A stretch of 64,000 nucleotides of DNA from NCBI RefSeq assembly GCF_039904985.1, contig NZ_CP157005.1:4545501-4609500 (forward strand), read 5' to 3'. The notes beneath the pieces were generated by a model that worked only from the letters and a program-made list of their open reading frames with translations, was not told the DNA's origin and made no database searches. Made by a program: the position numbers and the translations under genes. The stretch is from Methylomonas sp. AM2-LC. GTDB lineage: Bacteria > Pseudomonadota > Gammaproteobacteria > Methylococcales > Methylomonadaceae. Each line of letters opens with the position of its first letter. Positions within the stretch are counted from its first letter, which is position 1. Of this stretch, positions 52,344 to 61,808 are shown piece after piece.

Positions 52344-53007
52344 TCTTAATCTTTATCAGCAAGCCATACTATTAATAGCAGGGCTGATTACCCTGACTTC
52401 ATTTTTGATGCTGGGTCAATCACGACTGACAAGGCTGGTTGGCGTTTTTGCCATACAGGGCTTTTTATTAGCAACCGCTACAGCCATAGCAGCTAAAGTA
52501 CTGGATTACCCACATCTGTACATTTCAGCAGTACTTAGCTTACTGCTGAAAGGCATAGCCATCCCCATTATGCTGCATCGCCTGATCCATAAACTAGGCT
52601 TACATCGAGTTATGGACACTATAGATCACCCTGCACGCGTCATGATGTCGGGTGCCGCTTTAGTGGTATTTAGTTATTACGTCAGTTTACCCGTGGTAGC
52701 CCATTCGACACTTGTCACTTTAAATGCCATTGCCGTTAGCTTGGCAGTGGTTTTATTAGGCATGCTCCTCATGATTACCCGCCGTCAGGCAGTGGCGCAA
52801 GTTGTGGGCTTTATGTCCATTGAAAATGGCTTGTTCTTCTCGGCCGTGGTATCCACCTATGGCATGCCCATGGTGGTTGAATTGGGTGTCGCTTTTGATG
52901 TATTGGTGGCCGCAGTGGTGTTTGGGGTGTTTTTCTTCCAAATCAATAACAGTATCGATTCGCTGAATGTAGATCAATTAAGCAAGCTCAGTGAGGTTGA
53001 AAAATGA
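52330..53007 (+). CDS. hyfE: Hydrogenase-4-like membrane subunit HyfE (NuoK-like)
   Basis: The 225-residue protein of the HyfE family has about seven helices; the middle part is NuoK/MrpC-like (ENGLFFSAVVSTYGMPMVVE). It starts at GTG with a GGAGG Shine-Dalgarno lying inside the end of hyfC, which it overlaps by 14 bases, and its stop overlaps the hyfF start (ATGA). It is a core part of the proton-moving arm. Confidence 0.9.
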   Translation: MSITDLNLYQQAILLIAGLITLTSFLMLGQSRLTRLVGVFAIQGFLLATATAIAAKVLDYPHLYISAVLSLLLKGIAIPIMLHRLIHKLGLHRVMDTIDHPARVMMSGAALVVFSYYVSLPVVAHSTLVTLNAIAVSLAVVLLGMLLMITRRQAVAQVVGFMSIENGLFFSAVVSTYGMPMVVELGVAFDVLVAAVVFGVFFFQINNSIDSLNVDQLSKLSEVEK

Positions 53008-54470
53008 TAGCCATTTTGCTGATCTTGCTGATTCCATTAGTCGGCATGGTACTGTTAGCCATCTACGGAGACTCTCCAAACGCTGGCTTAATCAACACCC
53101 GCTGTAATTTTCTCTCTTTTGTTGCAACCTTATGGCTAGCTATAGATGTGCTTTGGAACGGGCCGCAATTATTTGCCCATCAATTACTGTATATTGATTC
53201 TTTCAATGTGTATCTGGTGACATTAACGGCTTTTGTCGGGTTAACCACATCCATATTCTCAGGCCCCTACATGCAACATGAAAAAGATATCGGCCGCCTA
53301 ACCGGTAAACGCTTGAAATTATATTACTCCATGTATCAGGGCTTCATGCTCGCCATGTATCTGGTGCTAACTACTAATAATATGGGTGTAATGTGGGTAT
53401 CTATGGAAGGTGCTACCTTAGCAACCGTGCTGCTGGTCAGCTTGTATCGCACACCGGAATCGGTTGAAGCTGCTTGGAAATATTTCATACTTTGTGGTGT
53501 AGGTATTGCCCAAGCCTTATTTGGCACTGTACTACTTTATTTTGCCGCAGAGCAAAAACTCGGCATTGGCGGTCACGCTTTACTCTGGACAGTTTTACAT
53601 GACAACGCCAGTCAACTTGATCCCGCTATTTTGGGACTGGCATTTGTGTTTTTACTCGTGGGTTATGGCACCAAAATTGGACTGGTACCTTTGCACAACT
53701 GGTTACCCGATGCACACTCCGAAGGACCAACCCCCATGTCTGCCATTCTTTCCGGTTTACTGCTTAACGACGCATTATACGCGGTTGTACGCTGTAAAAT
53801 GCTGGTAGATGGCTCCTTAGGTACGCATCTGGCAGGTAATTTAATGATGGGATTTGGCTTGCTTTCGTTTCTGGTGGCTGCGTTATTACTGCATCGCCAA
53901 ACCGATATTAAACGACTATTTAGCTATTCTTCCATCGAACATATGGGGTTAATGACTTTTGCATTTGGGATCGGCAGTCCTTGGGCAACCTTTGCAGCTC
54001 TGTTCCATATGACAACGCACTCTTTAACTAAATCAGCCATTTTTGTCACTGTCGGTCATGCGGCCCAATTAGCTGGAACGCAACGCATGGAAAAAATCAG
54101 AGGTCTGATACTCACCCAGCCCAGCATTGGCTGGGGCCTGTTAATCGGCACGGTGGCTATTGCTGGTTTCCCGCCGTTTGGTGTATTTGCCAGCGAATTT
54201 CTGGTACTAGTCGCCACCATGCACGATTATCCCTGGCTCACTCCCTTATTGTTACTTGGTATAGGCCTGGCTTTTGCTGGTTTATTCCGCCATATACAAG
54301 CCATGGTGTTTGGCGATGTTCCTGAAGGACAAAAACCCATTAAAGCCCATCTGTGGCCAGTGATACTACATTTGGCTATAGTCTTATTTCTGGGCCTTGC
54401 CATTCCTGACTTTCTAGGCGATTGGTTTAAACAGGCTACGCTGTTGATTTCGGGAGGATTACCGCAATGA
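53004..54470 (+). CDS. hyfF: Hydrogenase-4-like antiporter subunit HyfF
   Basis: The 488-residue NuoM/NuoN-type protein has about 14 helices. It includes VMWVSMEGATLATVLLVSLY (TM5 Glu) and GYGTKIGLVPLHNWLPDAHS (TM7-8 Lys), as expected of proton-translocating antiporter-like subunits. It is the second such subunit in the operon and overlaps both neighbours by 4 bases. Confidence 0.92.
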   Translation: MIAILLILLIPLVGMVLLAIYGDSPNAGLINTRCNFLSFVATLWLAIDVLWNGPQLFAHQLLYIDSFNVYLVTLTAFVGLTTSIFSGPYMQHEKDIGRLTGKRLKLYYSMYQGFMLAMYLVLTTNNMGVMWVSMEGATLATVLLVSLYRTPESVEAAWKYFILCGVGIAQALFGTVLLYFAAEQKLGIGGHALLWTVLHDNASQLDPAILGLAFVFLLVGYGTKIGLVPLHNWLPDAHSEGPTPMSAILSGLLLNDALYAVVRCKMLVDGSLGTHLAGNLMMGFGLLSFLVAALLLHRQTDIKRLFSYSSIEHMGLMTFAFGIGSPWATFAALFHMTTHSLTKSAIFVTVGHAAQLAGTQRMEKIRGLILTQPSIGWGLLIGTVAIAGFPPFGVFASEFLVLVATMHDYPWLTPLLLLGIGLAFAGLFRHIQAMVFGDVPEGQKPIKAHLWPVILHLAIVLFLGLAIPDFLGDWFKQATLLISGGLPQ

Positions 54471-56059
54471 GTCATGTTGAGTATGAAAACATTAACTTAT
54501 TTTGTAAAAAACTGGAAACTCAAGGCATTAATACCCAATTAATCACGCCTAGCCCTTTAGCGCCTGCACAGTTGTTGGAAATTGATGCCAGCGGCTGGGG
54601 CAAAGCGGCTGAAATTGCCCAGAAAGATTCCTGGCGCTGGTCTGGTGTTTGGGCAGAAGACCGAGCAACCACTTTCAGTGTCTACAACTGCTTGGAACGG
54701 CACGGACAGTATTTAATTCTTAGCTGCCATTTACCCGTCGAACAAGCTCAATTACCGACTCAATCAGCAATTTATTGGGCCGCTAACCGCCCAGAACGCA
54801 ACATTCAAGACTTGTTTGGCATCCGTTTTGAAAACCACCGAGATAATACACGCTGGACACGCCATCAAGCCTGGGACGAAAACACGTATCCATTACGACT
54901 TGGCTTTCCGGCTATTGGATACAACACACAACCCACTCCACCAGACAAAGACTATCCCTTTCTAAAAGCTCATGGTGCCAGTGTGTACGAAATTCCAGTT
55001 GGCCCGGTACACGCTGGCATTATTGAACCTGGACACTTTCGTTTTCTCGCTATCGGTGAAACCGTACTTCATCTTGAAGAGCGACTTGGATACGTACACA
55101 AAGGTATTGAAAAAATTGCTGAAGGCCGTGATCCGGCAGGCTTGGCGAGACTGGCAGGACGGGTTTCAGGCGATACCACTGTCGGCCACACTTGGGCCGC
55201 GTGTCTGGCAATGGAACGCGCTGCTGGTATTGAAACCCCAGCGCGTGCTGCGTTCATACGTGGTATTTTAGCCGAGCGTGAACGAGTGATTAATCACCTT
55301 TGGGATTTGGGCGCATTGTGTAACGATGTGGGCTTCGGTTTTGGTTTTTATCAATTCGGACGGCTGCGAGAATTATGGCTGCGAGAAAATCAAAATTTAT
55401 TTGGTCATCGCTTACTCATGGATAGCATCATACCGGGTGGCGTGAATACTGATATGAGTACACTTGCCGCAGAACAAATACGCAAATCCATAATCTATCT
55501 GCGTCAGGAATTAACTGAGTTAATTACGATAGTCGACAATAACACTTCACTGGAAGACCGATTTTTAGCGGCAGGACTATTCACTACCGAATTGGCTTCG
55601 GCATTAGGGGCGCTGGGATTTGTAGGCAGAGCCAGCGGGCAAAGTTTCGATGTACGCAAAGACATTCCATATGCACCCTATACACAATTGCAAATGCGAG
55701 TTGCACTGGAAGAACAAGGAGATGTCGCCTCAAGATTTTGGGTACGCTATAAAGAATTACGGATTAGTTTAAGCTTAATAGAAGAAATGTTGGATAAACT
55801 ACCCGCAGGTGAACTGCAAACCATCTGGCAAACACCCGTTACCGCAGCGACAGGCTTTGCAGCTATTGAAGGCTGGCGTGGAGAAATATTATGCTTTGTC
55901 CGCTTTGCCAACAATAACAAGATTTGTCGTTACTGGCCGCGTGATCCCAGTGTAATCAACTGGCCTGCCCTAGAAAAACTAACCCTAGGCAACATTGTTC
56001 CAGATTTCCCTGTGTGTAACAAATCGGTTAACGGTTCCTACTCCGGCCACGATCTGTAA
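54467..56059 (+). CDS. hyfG: HyfG-like fused NuoCD subunit lacking NiFe ligands
   Basis: The 530-residue protein fuses a NuoC-like domain (about residues 1-150, with RNIQDLFGIRFENH) to a NuoD/hydrogenase large-subunit domain (GPVHAGIIEPGHFRF ... ERLGYVHKGIEKI). Where hydrogenases have the first CxxC (R-I-C-G-V-C), this protein has RVSGDT (232-237); the C-terminal CxxC is reduced to CNKS (517-520). So it cannot hold a NiFe centre, like NuoD and the Ehr complexes. It is probably a quinone-reactive or redox-silent coupling subunit. Confidence 0.88.
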   Translation: MSHVEYENINLFCKKLETQGINTQLITPSPLAPAQLLEIDASGWGKAAEIAQKDSWRWSGVWAEDRATTFSVYNCLERHGQYLILSCHLPVEQAQLPTQSAIYWAANRPERNIQDLFGIRFENHRDNTRWTRHQAWDENTYPLRLGFPAIGYNTQPTPPDKDYPFLKAHGASVYEIPVGPVHAGIIEPGHFRFLAIGETVLHLEERLGYVHKGIEKIAEGRDPAGLARLAGRVSGDTTVGHTWAACLAMERAAGIETPARAAFIRGILAERERVINHLWDLGALCNDVGFGFGFYQFGRLRELWLRENQNLFGHRLLMDSIIPGGVNTDMSTLAAEQIRKSIIYLRQELTELITIVDNNTSLEDRFLAAGLFTTELASALGALGFVGRASGQSFDVRKDIPYAPYTQLQMRVALEEQGDVASRFWVRYKELRISLSLIEEMLDKLPAGELQTIWQTPVTAATGFAAIEGWRGEILCFVRFANNNKICRYWPRDPSVINWPALEKLTLGNIVPDFPVCNKSVNGSYSGHDL

Positions 56060-56070
56060 AGAGGTTATTC

Positions 56071-56601
56071 ATGCTGCAACTTTATTATAAAATTTTTAAA
56101 ACAGGTGTTTTAACCGAGAAAGTAGCCAAACAACTACCCTCAACAGAACAACACGATACAACGATAGAAGAAATTGGTTTGTCATTAAAAACGGTGGTGG
56201 ACAAACATTTTCGTGGCAGCTTAGCCATTCGTCAGGTAGATGCAGGGTCCTGCAACGGTTGTGAGTTGGAAATTCATGCACTAAACAATGTTTATTACGA
56301 TGTTGAACGCTTTGGCATACATTTCGTTGCATCACCTCGTCATGCCGATGTATTGCTGGTAACAGGCCCGGTTTCTAGACACATGGAAGCCGCTCTCCGC
56401 CGCACGTATGAAGCCACACCGTCTCCAAAATGGGTGGTGGCAGTTGGTGATTGCGGAGTTTGTGGGGGGGAATTTGGAATCTCTTATGCCAGCTGTGGCG
56501 CTGTACATAATGTTATTCCTGTGGATTTTACCATTGCTGGCTGTCCACCTACGCCATTGGCTTTATTACAAGGGTTACTGACTTTATGCAACAAACGTTG
56601 A
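56071..56601 (+). CDS. hyfI: HyfI-like NuoB subunit with one [4Fe-4S] site
   Basis: The 176-residue protein is NuoB/small-subunit-like. Its four cluster ligands are visible: Cys61 and Cys64 (SCNGCE), Cys128 (GDCGVCGG) and Cys158 (GCPPTP), equivalent to the N2 or proximal cluster. It is not followed by HyfH-like ferredoxin, so the usual electron entry subunit is absent. It lies 11 bases after hyfG. Confidence 0.92.
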   Translation: MLQLYYKIFKTGVLTEKVAKQLPSTEQHDTTIEEIGLSLKTVVDKHFRGSLAIRQVDAGSCNGCELEIHALNNVYYDVERFGIHFVASPRHADVLLVTGPVSRHMEAALRRTYEATPSPKWVVAVGDCGVCGGEFGISYASCGAVHNVIPVDFTIAGCPPTPLALLQGLLTLCNKR

Positions 56602-56753
56602 TTGGCGACCGAAATAATCAAGGCATCAATCACGGCAATCGCCAACGGTTTCAACATACCCTAACCCGCAGACACCACATGCGTATGGCTAATGCCATAC
56701 TAGAAGATGTCTTTACGGCGTCCTTTGCAGAAAAGCTCTATAGCAAAATCTGA
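56586..56753 (+). CDS. Possible small protein overlapping the end of hyfI
   Basis: A 55-codon frame begins at an ATG 16 bases before the hyfI stop and is rich in Arg, His, Asn and Gln (MQQTLIGDRNNQGINHGNRQ...), ending AEKLYSKI. There is no membrane helix and I recognise no family. The overlap with hyfI follows the operon's coupling pattern, but no Shine-Dalgarno is obvious and the frame may be chance. The 117 bases after it, up to dabB, hold nothing I recognise. Confidence 0.3.
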   Translation: MQQTLIGDRNNQGINHGNRQRFQHTLTRRHHMRMANAILEDVFTASFAEKLYSKI

Positions 56754-56870
56754 ATGGTCGACCAACCCTATGTTTACATGTGCTGAAGCTTATGGGTTAT
56801 CTGGAAAAATAATGAAACTATTAATTCTTATGGCAAGACATTAAAAAACTTTACCTCCTTAAAAACCAAA

Positions 56871-58754
56871 TTACCTATGCTCATCAATATAAGAAATTTC
56901 AGTTGGTCTCCCCATACATAAGCGCAAAAACACTCTAGCTACAGCTATTCCATTCAATACAAAGGTTATGGTAATAGGCAACGCAAACCATGTTTGCAGA
57001 TCACTACCGTGGGATAATAATAAATCTTCGCCCAAAAAGGCAGGAGTGATTGGAAAACCAACTAATCCCAAAAAACTTAAAAACAATAACATAGAAAGTT
57101 TAGGTCTGGTTTCTGCCATTGCTCGAAACACAAACGGGGTTTCCGCAAAATTTTCATGCTTCAACATTTTGAGCAATGTCCATAACCCCAACAACCAAGC
57201 CGGAATAATTCCGGATAAAAACAAGACAATATCTAACCAAACAGACGAATTCATTAACCAAACAGCCACTCCAGCCAGTACACTGCTCAAGGCCACACTA
57301 TTCCATACCAATATTGGATTATGCTTTTGGCTAAAGGCACTTAGAGCACTCATAATCATAGCAATAGAAACCAGAAAAGACAGAAAAGGATTACCCATTC
57401 CATCTTCGTCGTAAAACAGCAAGATCAAAATCAGCAATACCAAACCAGCACCTGCTTTTAGCTTTAAATCGAGTCCGTTAATATTAGAACCTAATTTTTT
57501 CAGCGGTATCCACAAAATTCTCAGCACTAAACGTTCCAGATTACCTTCCTGTAAGGCAAAAACATAGAGAGTATTTTGTATAACATCTGGCAATGTTTTT
57601 TGTAATGAAAGCGGCATAAAACTCATATAAGATACTGATTTAATATCAAATTCAGCATCTGTCGAGCCCTCCACTCTGAGTAAATGCGCGACAATTGAAG
57701 GCGAAACCAGTAATTGATAACAACGTAAAAAGGCATTACCCATAAAGTGTAGCAATACGATGGTTTCCAGACCAAACGATAACTCCATAAACATAAACCC
57801 CACCTGAGTGATTGAAGCGTATGCAACTTGTCCTTTAATATTAGACTGGGTTTTTTCTGCCAGTGTAGCAACAAATACCGTCAATAAACCGATGGTAAAA
57901 ATCATAAAACGAGGCATAAATTGGTAGCTCCATATCGGCATGGTGCGTAACAATAAAAACACTCCCAGATGTATGGATAAAGCACCATAGAATATTGCGC
58001 TGGAAGGCGTTGGCCCTTCCATCGCTCTTGGCAACCAAAAACTAAACGGAAACTGAGCAGATTTGCCCGAAGCAGCTAGAATAATCAACCAGGAAAAAAA
58101 GGTAATAGCCAGATAACCTGCAGGAGGGACATCTGGATTAGCAAACAAACCGGCAAAATCTATAAAATTACGATTTTCATGAAAGAGTAAATGACTCATC
58201 CAAGCAGCTAACAATAAACCCACATCGCAAAAACGATAGATGGTATAAGCTCGGAGTGCATTACGCACGGGTTGTGGCCGATGACGATAAAAAGCGATCA
58301 ACAAAAACGAGGCAATCCCCACCACTTCCCAGCCGGCAAACAACATTTCAATGTTGCCAGATAAAACGATCATATTTAAGCCGAATGCAAAAGCAAAAAT
58401 AGTTTGAAAAAATCGTTTATAGCCTTGTTCACGATGCAAATAAACCCGGCAATATTTGACGATAATTGCAAAAATCGACCAAATACAAAATAAATAGGAA
58501 GCGCTCACCTTATCCAGATAAAAAAGCACTGGAAAACTATACCCATCTTGTTCGTACAGTGTAAACCACTGATATTCAAAACTTGAAAAACCAGACAAGC
58601 TCCATATGCCCAATAAAGACACTATACTCACGCCCATTGCGTGGCTAAACCAAAAACTAATGGTGGCAATTTTTTTCTCGCTACCATCACTTAAAAAAAT
58701 AGCGACCAAACTAATCAACGGCAACAGTATGCATGCCAGCAATAATTGCTTCAT
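56871..58754 (-). CDS. dabB: DabB: NuoL-like membrane subunit of the DAB inorganic carbon pump
   Basis: The 627-residue membrane protein has about 14-16 helices of the NuoL/MrpA type, with LFAGWEVVGIASFLLIAFYR (TM5 Glu) and SGKSAQFPFSFWLPRAMEGP (TM7-8 Lys). DabB energises DabA, probably by cation flux, so CO2 is hydrated in one direction and bicarbonate accumulates. Its start overlaps the dabA stop by 4 bases (ATGA). It lies tail to tail with the hyf-like operon. As a lone NuoL-like gene the call depends on dabA. Confidence 0.9.
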   Translation of the reverse strand: MKQLLLACILLPLISLVAIFLSDGSEKKIATISFWFSHAMGVSIVSLLGIWSLSGFSSFEYQWFTLYEQDGYSFPVLFYLDKVSASYLFCIWSIFAIIVKYCRVYLHREQGYKRFFQTIFAFAFGLNMIVLSGNIEMLFAGWEVVGIASFLLIAFYRHRPQPVRNALRAYTIYRFCDVGLLLAAWMSHLLFHENRNFIDFAGLFANPDVPPAGYLAITFFSWLIILAASGKSAQFPFSFWLPRAMEGPTPSSAIFYGALSIHLGVFLLLRTMPIWSYQFMPRFMIFTIGLLTVFVATLAEKTQSNIKGQVAYASITQVGFMFMELSFGLETIVLLHFMGNAFLRCYQLLVSPSIVAHLLRVEGSTDAEFDIKSVSYMSFMPLSLQKTLPDVIQNTLYVFALQEGNLERLVLRILWIPLKKLGSNINGLDLKLKAGAGLVLLILILLFYDEDGMGNPFLSFLVSIAMIMSALSAFSQKHNPILVWNSVALSSVLAGVAVWLMNSSVWLDIVLFLSGIIPAWLLGLWTLLKMLKHENFAETPFVFRAMAETRPKLSMLLFLSFLGLVGFPITPAFLGEDLLLSHGSDLQTWFALPITITFVLNGIAVARVFLRLCMGRPTEISYIDEHR

Positions 58755-61348
58755 GAAAGTTCCCCTGAAAATTGATGCACCGGTATGGTTTTATTGCGTA
58801 AAGTAATAATGCTTTCTGAGCAAGTGGCTACTGGCACATCTATATCAGCAGGAAACTCTATGCTTTGCCAGCCCTGTTTGGAGTAGTGATATAAATCACG
58901 ACTACCCGGCTCACATGCCACCATCCGCACCCATTCGTTTTCCGTCCACGTATTCAAATCACCTAATTTAGCTAAGCTCTGATCGATAATGTCACGCGTT
59001 TGATCAATCACGATCAATAATCGCGCAGGCTCATGTACTTCGACCATTTGTTGCGGTAGCCCTGTACGTAAATCACCTTCAACGCCATTGGCAACACCAA
59101 GCAACCCAATTACATTATGAGGTAATTTAGTACCTGCACCATAGACAGAATTATCTATCCGGCAAAACAAGTATTCCAGATTAATACCACCACAGACCGG
59201 AAAAATAGCAGACATAATTTTAACTAACGAATCACCGGTGGGATCGCTGGCAGGATCGTAGGAATGCAGAAAAGCTCGTCTATCCATGAAAAGCCCACGG
59301 GTTAAAGCGCGGCGACCCACTATGCAGTATAAATTATTGGAATGATTGTATTCAGGCCGTGGCTCAAAAATGGAAGACGCTCGGGATTTAACGTGGTCGT
59401 GCGACTCTTCCTGCAGACCCGATTGTGGACCCAATTCAAACCAGCGACACCGTTCGTGGGCATTACGTTTTAAGGCTTCTTGCATAGCTAGCTTGAAAGA
59501 CGAAAAGCCCGAAATAGTTGACTCATCATTAGCTTCCAAATCGAAATAGCTGATTTCGTCACGACTGGTATTATGTAAGGCCGCTACAAATCGGGTACTA
59601 TCCGGAATTTCAATGCCGCGTCCATATAAAATATCTCTTACTCCCTGATTATTCGCCATCCAGGCAAAAGCTCGAGCATTTGGAGCACCAGACTTACCCG
59701 AGCAAGCCCCGCAATCATAAGCTGCAAAGTGCGGATTATTAACACTACTGGAACCATGTGCAATGACGACAACCAGGGGTGCAAAATTATTCGTCAGCCC
59801 AATATTACGTAACAAACTGCCAATGCGATCCGCCATTTCTGATAGCGAAAAGCCAAGAAAATGTCCATCGGGAGTGGGCTCGTCTGTTTCTCGAAGTAAA
59901 TGCAAGTGACTGTGTGCCTCTACTTCACTTAACGTTTTAATGCCTGGTAATTTTGAAGTGGGTCGAAACACATTCCACGCCATTTTTACCGCATACCCCA
60001 GCCCCAAGGTTTGAGTATAGATCCAGCCTCGAAACATAGAGTGGCTACTAAAATGCATTTTGCCAAACCCATCAATAGCATTACCTTTTGGTTCAACCGA
60101 TTGCTGAACAGGTACAGCTTTTACCAAATGCTTGGGAGTTATGACCACTGGGCATTGCGCAACCGGATAAGCATCATCCAATCCCTGATAATAAAAATCG
60201 ATACCAAAAAAACCCGCCGCACCAAACGTTTCGATGCTGGGATTGTATTCTTCTAAATAACGACGTATTGAGCATTCTCGATCATCAATACAAAAGAACG
60301 CTTGCACCTCAGGAGGAGATTTACTTGCCAGTTCTTCACCCAGCGAAGGTATGGGTTGGTTTTTTAGCGCAATTAATAACTCACTATGTAAAGCCCACTC
60401 CATCGCATCATGCCAAACCCTCATGCGTAAAGGTACTTTTGGTTGCAACACATCCCCTGTCAGCAAAGGAATAGATTGTAAATTCGTTAATTTAGAGATT
60501 GCCGCAAAATTTTGGCCTTTTTTACTGATAATAATCGCCAGTTCACAAAGTAGCTCGACGGCCAACAATTCTTTCAAAGAAATTTTTCTGGGTATTAACA
60601 AGCATTGCGGTGTTTCTTCTACAATTCTCACCATACCTGACCAACCAGGGTGAGCAAGTAATACTTCCAGCAAATATTGTTCGTACAACTTTTCTGAACC
60701 TACTAATTTTTGCAAGCAAATAGTGATTATTTCATCTGGATTTTTATCCAGTAATACCCTTACGGCAGGTTCATCAAAGGGATATAAAGGTATAAAACTA
60801 TTTTTCGTCAGTCTTAACACACAGTCCCAAAAACTCTCACCGTGTTTCGGTAGTGTCCAACGACTAATGCCCTGATCGAGAAAACTGGAAAGTAAACGAA
60901 ATATAATAGGATGCACTAATGCATTCAAATCAATTTCAAGTTTGGTACGTAAGGCATTACGAATACCATGATTTGCAAGAGAAACGGGGGGAAAATGACT
61001 ATGTTTATCCGACTCAAACAACTTAACGCGTATCTGTTTTTGCTGTAGTTCTGAACAACCAGTTTGCGCCAACGCCCAATCCAGTGCGTACTCTTTTATT
61101 CTGCCTTCCTTATACAATCGTTGGTAATCGTCCAATGGCAAATAACTACAAGCACCAAATAGTTTACCCGCAACTGACAAGGCTTCGTGAAAGGATAAGT
61201 GTTGAAAAGCATGTAAGGTATTATGATGAATAAAATCTTTTATCGGTCCCTGAGTAGGTAACCAATGAGCCAAATGTTCAATACAGGAATCCAAATTAAA
61301 ACCGGTAGCTGGTTGATGGTAATCTTGCTTTATAGTTTTACTGCTCAT
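58751..61348 (-). CDS. dabA: DabA: DUF2309 beta-carbonic-anhydrase-like subunit of the DAB pump
   Basis: The 865-residue soluble or peripheral protein belongs to DUF2309. The zinc-site residues known from Halothiobacillus DabA are all present: Cys353 and Asp355 (FFCIDDRE), His531 (IAHGSSS) and Cys546 (YDCGACSGKSG), with the His-to-Cys spacing of 15 conserved. DabA is thought to hydrate CO2 in one direction, coupled to DabB. The two genes are translationally linked. A promoter lies at 61376-61404. Confidence 0.94.
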   Translation of the reverse strand: MSSKTIKQDYHQPATGFNLDSCIEHLAHWLPTQGPIKDFIHHNTLHAFQHLSFHEALSVAGKLFGACSYLPLDDYQRLYKEGRIKEYALDWALAQTGCSELQQKQIRVKLFESDKHSHFPPVSLANHGIRNALRTKLEIDLNALVHPIIFRLLSSFLDQGISRWTLPKHGESFWDCVLRLTKNSFIPLYPFDEPAVRVLLDKNPDEIITICLQKLVGSEKLYEQYLLEVLLAHPGWSGMVRIVEETPQCLLIPRKISLKELLAVELLCELAIIISKKGQNFAAISKLTNLQSIPLLTGDVLQPKVPLRMRVWHDAMEWALHSELLIALKNQPIPSLGEELASKSPPEVQAFFCIDDRECSIRRYLEEYNPSIETFGAAGFFGIDFYYQGLDDAYPVAQCPVVITPKHLVKAVPVQQSVEPKGNAIDGFGKMHFSSHSMFRGWIYTQTLGLGYAVKMAWNVFRPTSKLPGIKTLSEVEAHSHLHLLRETDEPTPDGHFLGFSLSEMADRIGSLLRNIGLTNNFAPLVVVIAHGSSSVNNPHFAAYDCGACSGKSGAPNARAFAWMANNQGVRDILYGRGIEIPDSTRFVAALHNTSRDEISYFDLEANDESTISGFSSFKLAMQEALKRNAHERCRWFELGPQSGLQEESHDHVKSRASSIFEPRPEYNHSNNLYCIVGRRALTRGLFMDRRAFLHSYDPASDPTGDSLVKIMSAIFPVCGGINLEYLFCRIDNSVYGAGTKLPHNVIGLLGVANGVEGDLRTGLPQQMVEVHEPARLLIVIDQTRDIIDQSLAKLGDLNTWTENEWVRMVACEPGSRDLYHYSKQGWQSIEFPADIDVPVATCSESIITLRNKTIPVHQFSGELS

Positions 61349-61808
61349 TTCGTTGTATTTAATTCATAGCCTGACAAAATAGACTTACTATCCACACTAG
61401 TCAATCTCTAAATAAAGCATAATTCATACCATTTATAACTACACAATTGACACATTTTCTAACTGAGGTGTTTTATAGTCCAACATTCTCAGAAAATTAA
61501 TTTTAAAATCAGATCACTACCCCTAAAATAAGATCCCCCTTAATTCTCTATCGAACCTAAACACATTTGTGACTCAGTACTGCCATCTATGTAGATCGAG
61601 CTACCATCCGAGTTTCATGGTTTATATAAACCAGCAACGCGGTGCATATAAACCACTTTATACCTAGGCTAAAAATCTGTACAACTTTAACGTAATATTA
61701 AAACAGTTCAACATTCAAATTTATGCTATTTTTTATAAGTTCTTTTAACAAAAAATCAGCATCTATTTTGCTAATTTTTTAATTTTTAGTCGTTTAAAGA
61801 GAGAATCT
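61349..61808. promoter_or_regulatory. dabA-sulP divergent regulatory region with spaced direct repeat
   Basis: These 460 bases hold no gene. Besides the dabA promoter they contain the direct repeat ATATAAACCA at 61624-61633 and 61646-61655, 22 bases apart, which is two helical turns and would put two protein-binding sites on the same face. The region is AT-rich, with a run of T's near 61730-61745 and a modest AGAGA Shine-Dalgarno before sulP. No regulator gene is adjacent. Confidence 0.45.
61376..61404 (-). promoter_or_regulatory. Candidate dabA promoter
   Basis: On the minus strand a -35 box TTGACT (61404-61399) and a -10 box TATTTT (61381-61376) are 17 bases apart. The start site would be about 20 bases before the dabA ATG. 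This is in the divergent gap with sulP. Confidence 0.55.

Noticed and set aside
54467..56601. Active [NiFe] hydrogenase 4
   Set aside because: HyfG lacks the CxxC pairs that bind nickel and iron, and no ferredoxin subunits are encoded in the operon.
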